Origin: a virus
Virus record (IMG/VR): IMGVR_UViG_3300009551_000086
Span: 1 to 35,849 of that record
DNA length: 35,849 bases
Strand: one strand, 5' to 3'
Made by a program: the position numbers and the translations under genes. Below are positions 1-7,281 of the stretch, piece after piece; positions within the stretch are counted from its first letter, which is position 1; each line of letters opens with the position of its first letter. A model generated the notes under the pieces. It saw nothing but the letters and a program-made list of their open reading frames with translations. It was not told where the DNA came from and made no database searches.

Positions 1-152
1 CGAGGATTCATAACGAAGGGTTGCGGGGCCGGGCGTTTGGTAAATACGGTTTCACTATGCCGAAGCGTCAATATATCGGACAGACTAAGAAGCTTACAGA
101 TATGCAATTGAAAAAAGTAAAATCATACTCCCGTAAAATATGGCATACTTAG
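1..152 (+). CDS. Virion morphogenesis / tail completion protein (Mu gpG-like), C-terminal part
   Basis: Only the last 49 or so codons are present; the gene enters from the left edge and stops with TAG at 150-152. The frame beginning at base 3 stays open and reads IHNEGLRGRAFGKYGFTMPK followed by RQYIGQT. A run of 'IH-x-GG-like, then (I/M)P-x-R-x-(F/Y)-(L/I)G' is typical of the C-terminal end of the phage virion morphogenesis family (Mu gpG, P2 gpS), which acts in tail completion or head-tail joining. The other two frames over the same bases contain early stops. The next gene starts inside this one at 140, a 13-base overlap that suggests translational coupling. The family call rests on a short fragment and is moderate. 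Confidence 0.55.
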   Translation, partial: RIHNEGLRGRAFGKYGFTMPKRQYIGQTKKLTDMQLKKVKSYSRKIWHT

Positions 153-727
153 TCGACGCAATGCGTGACATATTAACCCAGTTACGGAGCAGAAACGTAA
201 TAAGTGGAGATCTTCAAAGCGTTGAACCTTACGTCCGTGTATGGAAAAATCAATTAGACCTACTCGAAGCTGGTTTAATGCAGGCCTTTCCGCTGCCCGC
301 CTTCTTTCTTGAAGTTGAGAGCTCTTTATTATACACAAACATAGGGCAAAATACGCATTCGACTAAACCAAAGTTTCGTATTCATATCGCTCATGAATTT
401 TATGATTCTGCTGATGGAACAATGGAGCAAGACCTTAAAGTTTTCGAAATAAGGACATCTGTAATTCAAACAATTCAAAGCTTTGTCCCATCCTGTTGCG
501 GTCCTCTTGATTTAGTCGATGAAGAACTTGACTACAAGTATACAAACATCTACCATCTTGTACTCGGTTTTTCGGCAGAACTTATTGAACAGGCTGGCGC
601 AAACTATGATCCAAATGCGCCTAAGTATCAGTTTACAACCGAGCCAGTTGATGCCCAATATGAAGTGAATAAAAATATCGGAGGATCATCGATTAAACGA
701 ACTTTTAATATCCCTAAAAATAAATAA
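140..727 (+). CDS. Putative tail terminator / minor tail protein (Mu gp37-like position)
   Basis: A 195-residue soluble protein with no membrane segment or signal peptide. I do not recognise it with certainty. It has the make-up of small tail-completion proteins: an alternating hydrophobic beta-type core around residues 50-90 (PLPAFFLEVE, then FRIHIAHEF) and a helical stretch around 100-125. It overlaps the gpG-like gene upstream and lies two bases before the J-like baseplate gene, the place where contractile-tail phages usually keep tail terminator or completion genes. The ATG at 140 is the first in frame and is preceded by an A-rich tract, as elsewhere in the window. The functional label is inferred from position and size. 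Confidence 0.4.
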   Translation: MAYLVDAMRDILTQLRSRNVISGDLQSVEPYVRVWKNQLDLLEAGLMQAFPLPAFFLEVESSLLYTNIGQNTHSTKPKFRIHIAHEFYDSADGTMEQDLKVFEIRTSVIQTIQSFVPSCCGPLDLVDEELDYKYTNIYHLVLGFSAELIEQAGANYDPNAPKYQFTTEPVDAQYEVNKNIGGSSIKRTFNIPKNK

Positions 728-729
728 AG

Positions 730-1599
730 ATGGCAAGGACAGTCGCAGAAATAAATAGTTACATAGTCGATAGATGGGTAGAAAATGCGGCTTCAATTGG
801 CGTTACTGTAAACCCAGACCTTTGGAGTAAAAGAAATTTGCTCCGGTTGTTTATTTACTCTGTTGCGATAGGTATTTCGCTGCTGGAACAGCTAATGGAT
901 GAACATGAAGCAAGAATTGAACAAACATCCGACAGATCTGCGGCTGCTTCCAGCTTATGGCTACAGCAGAAGATGTTCGAATTTCAATACAGCGAAACAG
1001 ACCCGCAATTTGTTTCACTTATTGACGACACTCCTCAATATGCTGTTATTGATACGAGCCTTAGGATCATAACAGCATGTAGCGTTACCAGTGTTTCAAA
1101 CGGGGATGTTACTTTGAAATGCGCAAAGACTGTCAACGGCGCTTTTGCGGCGCTAGCGATAAACGAAAAATCGAGTGCTCAGGGATATGTAGATACCATA
1201 GGAACAGCCGGAATTGATTATACTGTTGAATCAAAAAACCCCGATCAACTATATGTCGACGTTGATCTTTATTTTCAGGGACAATTTTCTGCAACAATAA
1301 AGGCGGCAACAATTTCCGCTTATGCTTCATGGCTTCAACAACAGTTTGTTACTAAGTTTGGAGGACAAATAAAAATGTCCGACCTTGAAGGAATGTTCAG
1401 AAATATCCCCGGCATGAATGACGTAGTTTTGAAAAATGTAAGGGGAAGAAAAGACTCTGATGCATTCGAATCCGGAATAGTTCTTATAAACAACGAGACT
1501 CTTATTTTCCGACAATACAATAGCGACGCAGGATATGTCGTTCCAGAAACAACCATCGGGATGACACCAGACGATTCATTTAATTTCATAAGCGAATAA
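730..1599 (+). CDS. Baseplate J-like protein
   Basis: A 289-residue protein resembling the baseplate J / Mu gp47 family, which forms part of the baseplate wedge in contractile tails. The N-terminal third is helical and would pack early in the wedge. Residues 80-150 are a beta region. The C-terminal half contains the characteristic ordering of a 'YTVESKNPDQLYVDVDLYF' beta hairpin, a helix running to the YASWLQQQF region, then a LEGMFRNIPGMNDVVLKNV segment of the type that ends J proteins. It starts two bases after the upstream stop. The next genes look like tail protein I and a fibre, matching the J-I-H order of P2-like phages. The family is divergent, so confidence is moderate. Confidence 0.55.
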   Translation: MARTVAEINSYIVDRWVENAASIGVTVNPDLWSKRNLLRLFIYSVAIGISLLEQLMDEHEARIEQTSDRSAAASSLWLQQKMFEFQYSETDPQFVSLIDDTPQYAVIDTSLRIITACSVTSVSNGDVTLKCAKTVNGAFAALAINEKSSAQGYVDTIGTAGIDYTVESKNPDQLYVDVDLYFQGQFSATIKAATISAYASWLQQQFVTKFGGQIKMSDLEGMFRNIPGMNDVVLKNVRGRKDSDAFESGIVLINNETLIFRQYNSDAGYVVPETTIGMTPDDSFNFISE

Positions 1600-1601
1600 C
1601 C

Positions 1602-1964
1602 ATGGGAAAAGTAATCCTTATTAATGAACCCGGAAAAATCTATACGCCTGCTGGCGTTCCGGTCACCAGTGGAACGAAAGAACTGCGTAAACCAAAAGAA
1701 CTGGTCGATATAGCAAAAGAATCATACGACCAACTTGCACCAGAAGAACAAAAAAAATTACGGGATCAATTCGAAGAGAAGTACGGAGTAGATCAGAAAA
1801 CGAGAACTCAGGCGCAATGGAAAAATCTCGTAAACACGTATGGGATTAAGAATGTTGCGGCAAAAGAAAGGATGAAGGAATCTCAAGTGAGGTCTAAGAT
1901 AAAAGGAAAATCAGGTGTAAGTAAATCAAAACTTATGCAGCCAAAAGATAAAGATGGCAAATAA
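1602..1964 (+). CDS. Hypothetical basic protein in the baseplate block
   Basis: A 120-residue, strongly charged protein, rich in Lys, Glu and Gln, with a helical centre (residues 35-95) and a very basic C-terminus. No enzymatic motif, signal peptide or membrane segment is visible. It sits two bases after the J-like gene and its last codons overlap the start of the next gene (1954), so it is translated with the baseplate genes. It may be an accessory or chaperone-like protein for the baseplate, but that is position only. Function unknown. Confidence 0.6.
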   Translation: MGKVILINEPGKIYTPAGVPVTSGTKELRKPKELVDIAKESYDQLAPEEQKKLRDQFEEKYGVDQKTRTQAQWKNLVNTYGIKNVAAKERMKESQVRSKIKGKSGVSKSKLMQPKDKDGK

Positions 1965-2613
1965 TGATATTTTCGATGTAGATTATAGTCAGTTTTCTGC
2001 TGATATCCTGCCAATCAATAAAAGATGGGCAAGAAATATCACATTGGTTAAATCTCTATTAAGTCCGGTGCAATGGTGCCGTGACTTTATTTTAGGAAGC
2101 TATAAACTCGGTTCAAATGCGCCGGTTTGGGCGGCTGGAACTTATAATAAGTATCAGCAGGTCATTTACAAGAAACAGGTTTACGAGTCGCTTATAAATA
2201 ACAATACTGATACGCCCGGAACTACTGCTAACTGGCGCTTGTTTCAGGATGATTTTATTGGAGTTGATGAAAGAATAAAATTCAACTCTCAAAAATGTGT
2301 ATTGGAATATGCGCTTAACAAGAGGTTTGGCGGAACTTTCAGAATGCTGCCGTCGACATCCAATAGCGATATCTATATTTCAAAAGTCCCTTCTGTGATC
2401 GTTGGATTCCTTGTTGGGCAAACAATAGGCTCGACTATCGGCGCTACAGAATCTTCAGACACTATCGGCTCTGTAACAACTTCAAGGCACGTTACAGGGT
2501 ATTCGATAAATTTCAAGTCTTCGTTGTTTGCCTTAACAAGTGAAACCGAAGTAAGGGATTACGTAGATAAATATAATGCGACAAGCATAAGGTATACAAT
2601 CATAACTTATTAA
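1954..2613 (+). CDS. Tail protein I-like baseplate protein with a chitin-binding-like motif
   Basis: A 219-residue protein. Residues 15-50 (ILPINKRWARNITLVKSLLS and following) are helical. Residues 58-95 carry a short module of the CBM5/12 chitin-binding type: Trp, an aromatic-rich YNKYQQVIYKKQVYESL strand, then NNNTDTPG and a closing Trp. Such modules are common in tail proteins that contact cell-surface glycans. A beta-rich C-terminus follows. It overlaps the preceding gene by 11 bases and is followed one base later by a fibre-like gene, so its position fits tail protein I between J and H. The I-like role is inference from gene order; the carbohydrate-binding motif is what can be seen. Confidence 0.45.
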   Translation: MANNDIFDVDYSQFSADILPINKRWARNITLVKSLLSPVQWCRDFILGSYKLGSNAPVWAAGTYNKYQQVIYKKQVYESLINNNTDTPGTTANWRLFQDDFIGVDERIKFNSQKCVLEYALNKRFGGTFRMLPSTSNSDIYISKVPSVIVGFLVGQTIGSTIGATESSDTIGSVTTSRHVTGYSINFKSSLFALTSETEVRDYVDKYNATSIRYTIITY

Positions 2614-2614
2614 A

Positions 2615-3442
2615 ATGAAAATATTAGACACAACACCAATAGCCGACAACGCTCAGTTTCCTGTAAAAAAAGGAACTCTCCAGTTTATTCAAGACGCGTA
2701 CAAGGATATAATGCGCTACCTTGTTTCAACTCTCGTTCAGTCATACGATCCTTCTGTTGTTTATATTTTTTCAGGTGTTGTTAACTCGGCAATAGACCCG
2801 GTATTTCAAATAAGCGGCGGTGTTGTTTTTTACAACGGAGAATTTTTCGAAGTAGATGCGGTAAACTTCTCCGCACCGGCAGCAAACACAGCCATATTTA
2901 AACTGGATACTTCTCAGTATACTCAGGATGCCGACCCGGTTACTTTTACCGATTTGGTCGCAAGAAATGTTCATAATATAAGGAAAATAACGATAGTCTC
3001 CGGTCTTAGCGGATCTGGTCTTTCTAATTTTTCTCAGTCGATTCGTGTAAACTTTGCAATCCCTCCAGCGGTTACAATAGCGGCGAGTACAGATCCCGGA
3101 AATCAGGTCGTAGTCGATGACAATGCCTACCCTCTTGTAAAACTATTTGTTCCTCAGCCTGCAACAAGCAATTACCCTGTCTTATTTGCAGGGGAGGCCC
3201 AATTGGGTAACCCAAATGGAGGAACAACAATATCTGTAAACTTCGGCGTTACCCTTACCGGCGTTACCAAATATGCTGTCGTTGGAAGCTTGCATAGTCA
3301 AGGTTCTGATTTTATCGCAGACAGTTCTATTACTTGGTCTACTAAAAATGAAACAAATTCAGGGTTTCAAATCTGCTTTGCTCAATTCAAGCTCGCTAAT
3401 CAAAACGTTAGTCTAAGATATGCGATAGTAAAAATAAATTAA
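2615..3442 (+). CDS. Tail fibre or fibre-adaptor protein
   Basis: A 275-residue, mostly beta-strand protein. The N-terminus (residues 1-50, including PVKKGTLQFIQDAYKDI) resembles the baseplate-attachment part of short tail fibres in Bacteroidota phages. It continues into a strand-rich region with a phrase of the form 'ISGGVVFYNGEFFEVDA', which is typical of fibre or adaptor proteins. The C-terminal 80 residues look like a small beta sandwich. It follows the I-like gene directly, as H follows I in P2-like phages, and its final A is the first base of the next ATG (TAATG overlap). The host target is unknown. Confidence 0.5.
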   Translation: MKILDTTPIADNAQFPVKKGTLQFIQDAYKDIMRYLVSTLVQSYDPSVVYIFSGVVNSAIDPVFQISGGVVFYNGEFFEVDAVNFSAPAANTAIFKLDTSQYTQDADPVTFTDLVARNVHNIRKITIVSGLSGSGLSNFSQSIRVNFAIPPAVTIAASTDPGNQVVVDDNAYPLVKLFVPQPATSNYPVLFAGEAQLGNPNGGTTISVNFGVTLTGVTKYAVVGSLHSQGSDFIADSSITWSTKNETNSGFQICFAQFKLANQNVSLRYAIVKIN

Positions 3443-3621
3443 TGACAGAAGAGAATAAAAAAAGCTGTGCATTAGATAGACGAGTAACAAGTTACCCGCC
3501 AATACGAATCTACACCCTATTGAAACAGCGCGTCGCAGAAACTGGCGAATCAGAGAGTAAGATTGTAACAGAAGCTTTGAAAAAATTATTGCTACCAAAA
3601 GACGAACAAAAAACGGCATGA
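3442..3621 (+). CDS. Small ribbon-helix-helix (CopG/Arc-like) protein
   Basis: A 59-residue gene starting in a TAATG overlap with the fibre-like gene and ending TGA at 3619-3621. After a polar N-terminus the protein reads a beta strand (PPIRIYTLLK) followed by two helices separated by GESESKI, ending in VTEALKKLLL. This strand-helix-turn-helix plan, with an 'ETG-x-S-x-S-(K/E)-I-(V/I)-x-EAL' turn, is typical of ribbon-helix-helix DNA-binding proteins. Such proteins act as dimers on operators. Its placement in the middle of late genes is unusual; it could regulate late transcription, or be a structural protein that only resembles this fold. Confidence 0.6.
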   Translation: MTEENKKSCALDRRVTSYPPIRIYTLLKQRVAETGESESKIVTEALKKLLLPKDEQKTA

Positions 3622-3956
3622 TGATTGCACTATTTAGGTTTCTAAAACGAATAGCCATGAGACTATTTAAAATTAACAAATGGCTGGTCGTAAACGATAA
3701 GCTCAATTTCATCATCCATCAAAACAAAGTTATCATGGAAAATTACGAAAGCCTGAAAGCACGCGTTGACAAAATTATCGCAGACAACTTACAGATTAAA
3801 AGTAACATCGCCGCTATTCGCGCATCTCTGCCAGCTTCTGGCGGACTTACCGCCGACGAAGTAGTAAAGCTTTCAGCAGATCTGGACGGCGCTGTTGCTT
3901 CTTCGGATGCAGAGGTTGCCGATAGCGCCCCTGCTACTGAACAGGCTCCCCAGTAA
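3618..3956 (+). CDS. Small coiled-coil protein of unknown function
   Basis: A 112-residue reading frame overlapping the end of the ribbon-helix-helix gene by four bases (ATGA). The first 35 residues are basic and hydrophobic. From Met40 (base 3735) the protein becomes an acidic heptad-type helix (ENYESLKARVDKIIADN and onward), then an Ala/Pro/Glu-rich tail. The true start may be 3618 or the internal ATG at 3735. Small proteins with this helix-plus-acidic-tail arrangement are common near phage structural genes, but I cannot assign a role. It is the last gene before the intrinsic terminator at 3981, so it closes the first late transcript in the window. Confidence 0.55.
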   Translation: MMIALFRFLKRIAMRLFKINKWLVVNDKLNFIIHQNKVIMENYESLKARVDKIIADNLQIKSNIAAIRASLPASGGLTADEVVKLSADLDGAVASSDAEVADSAPATEQAPQ

Positions 3957-3980
3957 TCGAATTTTTGGTTTTAATGATGG

Positions 3981-4013
3981 TTGCCCCGGCTTAAAGTCGG
4001 GGCAATTTTTTTT
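3981..4013 (+). terminator. Rho-independent terminator after the first structural block
   Basis: A hairpin with arms TTGCCCCGGC and GTCGGGGCAA (8 Watson-Crick pairs plus an inner C-G and a G-T wobble), loop TTAAA, followed immediately by eight T residues at 4006-4013. It is the best intrinsic terminator in the window and separates the J-I-H-like block from the protease-capsid operon. Confidence 0.88.
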
Positions 4014-4084
4014 GTTAGAAATGTATCACACATTCATGACTGTATTGATTAGGCGCATTACTTTTACGCTATCAACATCGATTT

Positions 4085-5323
4085 ATGTATGCAGTTTATT
4101 CGTCTTTAAATTCCGAAACGCCTATCATGCTGTTAAATCAGCCGATTGGCATGGATCGGGAAAATCCTGCAAATCCATACATCGACGGAGCTCTTTTTGG
4201 TCAGGAAATTTTGGAACTCGATAACGGAGTGTACAAAAGCTTATGCGTCCATATCAATTCGCCGGGTGGTAATGTTGTTGAAGGATATAATATATGTAAT
4301 GCGATTTTGCAAAGCAAATTACCGGTCGATACGATGTGTACTGGAATAGCAGCAAGCATGGCAGCGACTGTTTTCATGATGGGACGAAAGAGGATCATGG
4401 CTGATTATAGTTCTTTAATGATCCACAACCCATTCGGAGGGGATGACAAGAAAATGCTCGGCGCACTCAGGGACAGCCTTATAAAAATGGTTTCAGCAAA
4501 ATGCAAAGTCTCTGAAGACGAAGTTCAAAAGATGATGGCACGCGAAACATGGCTGAGCGCCGAAGAAGCTCTTGAAAAAGGTTTCTGTACAGAAATCGTA
4601 AAGACGAGTGAAACAAATCAACACAGGATGCCTAAAGCTTCGGTTTACGCGATGTGGAACGAAGCGAACAACATACAAAATTACACAACTTCAAAAAAAG
4701 AAAATATGAGCGACAACACACAGGCAAAAGCAACCGGTTTAGGGCTGATTGCCAACTACCTTGAACTTAACGTCGAAGCCAGTGAAAGCGCCATACTTAC
4801 CGCGCTGCGCACTAAGGTAAATACCGAGATTCAGGCGCGGACAAAGGCTGAAGATTCTGTTTCCGAACTTCAAAGCCAGATGAAGAAAAAGGAGCAGGAA
4901 ATGGAAGATCTCAGAAACCAACTCTCTAAGGCCAACAATGAGATGAAGGAAATAAAGGATGCAGCCGCAGCCGCTCAGGCAAAAGCAGAGAAGGAAACAA
5001 AAGAGGCTGCTGATGCAAAAATCAAGGCAGAAGCGAAGGCCTACATTCAGCCTTTTGTCGATGCAAAAAGGATCGCAGCTTCTCAGGTCGACTTTTACGT
5101 CGAAACCGCTGTAACGATGGGTATGGAGAAAGTGAAAGCCGCCCTCGGTGACGCTCCTGTAAACAAAAAGCAGCCTGCCGAAGCAAAAGTCGAAACCGGT
5201 GCTGCCGCCGCAAACGGAGCGATCGATCCAAACGAAGTTCCTGCAAATGCGATGTCTTATATGGCCCGCATTCAGGCAAACCAGAACGCAAAATACAAAC
5301 GCGAAGCGGCAGTAGCGGAGTAA
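4085..5323 (+). CDS. ClpP-type prohead protease fused to a scaffold-like C-terminus
   Basis: A 412-residue protein in two parts. Residues 1-180 form a ClpP/S49-like serine protease domain: a VHINSPGGNVVEGYNI segment (residues 55-70), the nucleophile Ser91 in GIAASMAA, and His114 in MIHNPFGG. A WLSAEEALEKGFCTEIV segment follows, as in ClpP proteins. Residues 205 to the end are a long charged region with strong coiled-coil character, which in phages with this arrangement serves as the scaffold around which the capsid assembles before being cleaved. It lies directly upstream of the major capsid gene, as expected. The start at 4085 gives a normal ClpP N-terminus. The catalytic Asp was not placed with confidence. 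Confidence 0.88.
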   Translation: MYAVYSSLNSETPIMLLNQPIGMDRENPANPYIDGALFGQEILELDNGVYKSLCVHINSPGGNVVEGYNICNAILQSKLPVDTMCTGIAASMAATVFMMGRKRIMADYSSLMIHNPFGGDDKKMLGALRDSLIKMVSAKCKVSEDEVQKMMARETWLSAEEALEKGFCTEIVKTSETNQHRMPKASVYAMWNEANNIQNYTTSKKENMSDNTQAKATGLGLIANYLELNVEASESAILTALRTKVNTEIQARTKAEDSVSELQSQMKKKEQEMEDLRNQLSKANNEMKEIKDAAAAAQAKAEKETKEAADAKIKAEAKAYIQPFVDAKRIAASQVDFYVETAVTMGMEKVKAALGDAPVNKKQPAEAKVETGAAAANGAIDPNEVPANAMSYMARIQANQNAKYKREAAVAE

Positions 5324-5367
5324 AAACAAAAAAAACGATTAATCTAAATTTTTAAAACTCATACAAA

Positions 5368-6381
5368 ATGGGCTTAGTTATAAACGATACCGCGTATGCC
5401 GGTACATTCGCCTCCTACTTCTGGCTTCCTGCGACCTTCGAAATGGATACCGTACAAAAAGGTATTGTGTTCGTTCAGGACGGGATAAAGAAGAAACATA
5501 CGATCGGCCGCGTTGATTTTAACAGGCCTTTCCAGCCGCGCCGGGCTACCCCGACATCAAACGGTAATTTTACCGTTGATGGCCGTTCGCTGACCCCGCT
5601 GGATCTCATGTTGTACACCGAGTTTGACCCGAGGGATTACGAACAGCATTGGCTGGCCGAACAGCTTTCGCCGACCCTGCTGGCCCGCGAATTGCCCAAA
5701 ACGGCAGAAAATTACATGATGCAGATTGCGATAAATCGCGCATTCGAGCAGGTCGAAACGATGCTGTGGATGGGTTCGACCACATATACAGCAACACCGG
5801 GTTCGGATGGAAACGGTCAGCTCGTGTTTTTTGACGGGTTCATTAAGAAAATGGTGAACGACGCCGCTGTAAATAAAGTTTCCAGCCCGCTGCCCCTGAC
5901 CGCTGCCGCTTCTGACGGATCAACAGTAAGGAATATTGCAGACGCATTCAACGACTGTTTAAGCCTCGCAGCTACGCAGAAAAAAGCACTCCTGAGCAAA
6001 TCAAGCCGGTACAAGAGGATGAAGTTCCTTGTTTCCGTCGCAACGGAGCAGATTTATCATACCTTCCTTACCACGTCTTTGACGTTCAAGGGTGTGAACA
6101 CCACGGAAGCCGGTATCAACCGATTCAAAGGATATGAAGTCGTTCCCGTTGCCGGTATGCCCGACAATACGATCGTATTCTGTGAAGCCCTGCCTGATAC
6201 TACGTCCAATTTGTATGTCGGCATGAACAGCACAGAAGACAATAACCTCCAGCTCCAAAGGTTGCAGGCAAACTCTGAGACCTACTTCCTGAAAGGACTC
6301 ATGAAGTTTGACGTCCAGTACGGTTTCAGTGAGCAAATCTTCTTGTACACCACAAAAGTAACCGGAGACTTCAACGCATAA
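5368..6381 (+). CDS. Major capsid protein
   Basis: A 337-residue protein of the size and composition of phage major capsid proteins with an HK97-type fold. It follows the protease-scaffold gene by 44 bases, the standard position. The N-terminal region contains an extended arm-like segment. Residues 60-115 contain a DLMLYTEFDPRDYEQHWLAE stretch, and the C-terminal domain ends in alternating strands (LMKFDVQYGFSEQIFLY) typical of the capsid A-domain and P-domain. The gene has a markedly higher content of C-ending and G-ending codons than its neighbours, consistent with very high expression. It has an A-rich leader (TTTTTAAAACTCATACAAA) before the ATG. No signal peptide is present. Family identity is inferred from context and general features. 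Confidence 0.8.
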   Translation: MGLVINDTAYAGTFASYFWLPATFEMDTVQKGIVFVQDGIKKKHTIGRVDFNRPFQPRRATPTSNGNFTVDGRSLTPLDLMLYTEFDPRDYEQHWLAEQLSPTLLARELPKTAENYMMQIAINRAFEQVETMLWMGSTTYTATPGSDGNGQLVFFDGFIKKMVNDAAVNKVSSPLPLTAAASDGSTVRNIADAFNDCLSLAATQKKALLSKSSRYKRMKFLVSVATEQIYHTFLTTSLTFKGVNTTEAGINRFKGYEVVPVAGMPDNTIVFCEALPDTTSNLYVGMNSTEDNNLQLQRLQANSETYFLKGLMKFDVQYGFSEQIFLYTTKVTGDFNA

Positions 6382-6434
6382 GCCGTAACCATTATCCTTT
6401 CCTATTCATTTAACAACGACTAAATTTAAAAAAT

Positions 6435-6818
6435 ATGAACTCGTTTCGTTTATCAGGTGCAAAAAATGCCGACAGTACCGGAAGGGCCTATGAGGTCGAC
6501 GTACAGGACGCAATCGCTTACGCGGCATCTGTTGCCCTGAAAACAAAGCTCTTTGCAGCTAAAACAATCTTCCGGATCGCTCAGGCTACTGGCGCTCTTT
6601 CGATTACGATCGGCGTAGGCGATTCCACAACTCCGCCGATGTCAGGAGACGAGGCAGAAATCTGGTTGAGTTCAGACGGAACTGGTCGCGTTGTTACTTT
6701 TTCAACTGGTTTCGCTCCGACAGGTACATTGACGATGGTTGCAAGCAAAAAGGCTGTCGCAAACTTCGTTTTTGATGGTGCTGCATGGATTGAAAAAAGC
6801 AGGGCAATCGGAGCGTAA
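6435..6818 (+). CDS. Probable head decoration protein
   Basis: A 127-residue protein rich in Ala, Gly, Ser and Thr, predicted to be mostly beta strand after an N-terminal helix (residues 22-45). The middle part has alternating small and hydrophobic residues (ALSITIGVGDSTTPP), resembling small capsid decoration or head-fibre proteins. It directly follows the major capsid gene with a 53-base gap containing an A-rich leader, and shares the capsid gene's codon preference. The role is inferred from position and composition; a head-stabilising or fibre function would fit. No catalytic motif is seen. Confidence 0.5.
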   Translation: MNSFRLSGAKNADSTGRAYEVDVQDAIAYAASVALKTKLFAAKTIFRIAQATGALSITIGVGDSTTPPMSGDEAEIWLSSDGTGRVVTFSTGFAPTGTLTMVASKKAVANFVFDGAAWIEKSRAIGA

Positions 6819-6849
6819 AGTAATTTTTTGACAACCTAAAAACGACTTT

Positions 6850-7248
6850 ATGTCAAGATACCTGTTTGGTCGCTTACGCGACGACGAAAGCCTTGAAAAG
6901 GTTTATTTTAACGAAACTGGCGGATGGTCTTTGAATGAGGACAACAACCACAAAATCGTTAAGACAAGGCAGGAGGTTCTAGAATCTGAATCAGACTGGA
7001 TTGACCCTGAGACAGGTGAGGGTTCGGAAGAAGGCGAAAGCATGGACGTTACCGAATACCTTCAAAATCTTGAAAACGAGAAAGAACAGCTCGAGCAAGA
7101 AAAAGAAGGCCTTACCCAACAGGTAACAACCCTATCGCAACAGCTCGAAGAAGCTTCCGTCCAAAACTCAAATCTGTTGAAAGAGATCGAAAAACTGAAA
7201 ACTTCTGCAAAGAAGAAACAGTCCGAATCGGAAGCGCCGAAGCAGTAA
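6850..7248 (+). CDS. Coiled-coil head-tail region protein
   Basis: A 132-residue acidic protein. Residues 1-50 are a compact non-repetitive domain with several aromatic residues. Residues 65-118 form a textbook coiled coil (YLQNLENEKEQLEQEKEGL and onward, ending at LLKEIEKLK), and the last 14 residues are a charged tail. It lies between the capsid genes and the sheath gene, where contractile phages keep small connector or accessory proteins. The function is unknown; a scaffold-like or connector role is possible. Confidence 0.55.
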   Translation: MSRYLFGRLRDDESLEKVYFNETGGWSLNEDNNHKIVKTRQEVLESESDWIDPETGEGSEEGESMDVTEYLQNLENEKEQLEQEKEGLTQQVTTLSQQLEEASVQNSNLLKEIEKLKTSAKKKQSESEAPKQ

Positions 7249-7281
7249 ATAAAATTACCTGACCGTTAAATATCTAATAAG

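Noticed and set aside
4014-4084. Searched for a Bacteroidetes-type promoter between the terminator and the protease gene (TACTTTTA near 4061).
   Set aside because: No matching -33 element at 19-20 bases upstream; a promoter is expected here but cannot be pointed to.
3895-4224. 109-codon + strand frame bridging the terminator and the protease start.
   Set aside because: It reads through the strong terminator at 3981-4013 and overlaps two better genes in other frames.
4739-5329. 196-codon open frame on the minus strand opposite the prohead protease C-terminus.
   Set aside because: Cys/Phe/Leu-rich composition is what is expected from the reverse of a coiled-coil gene; no domain and no independent start signals.
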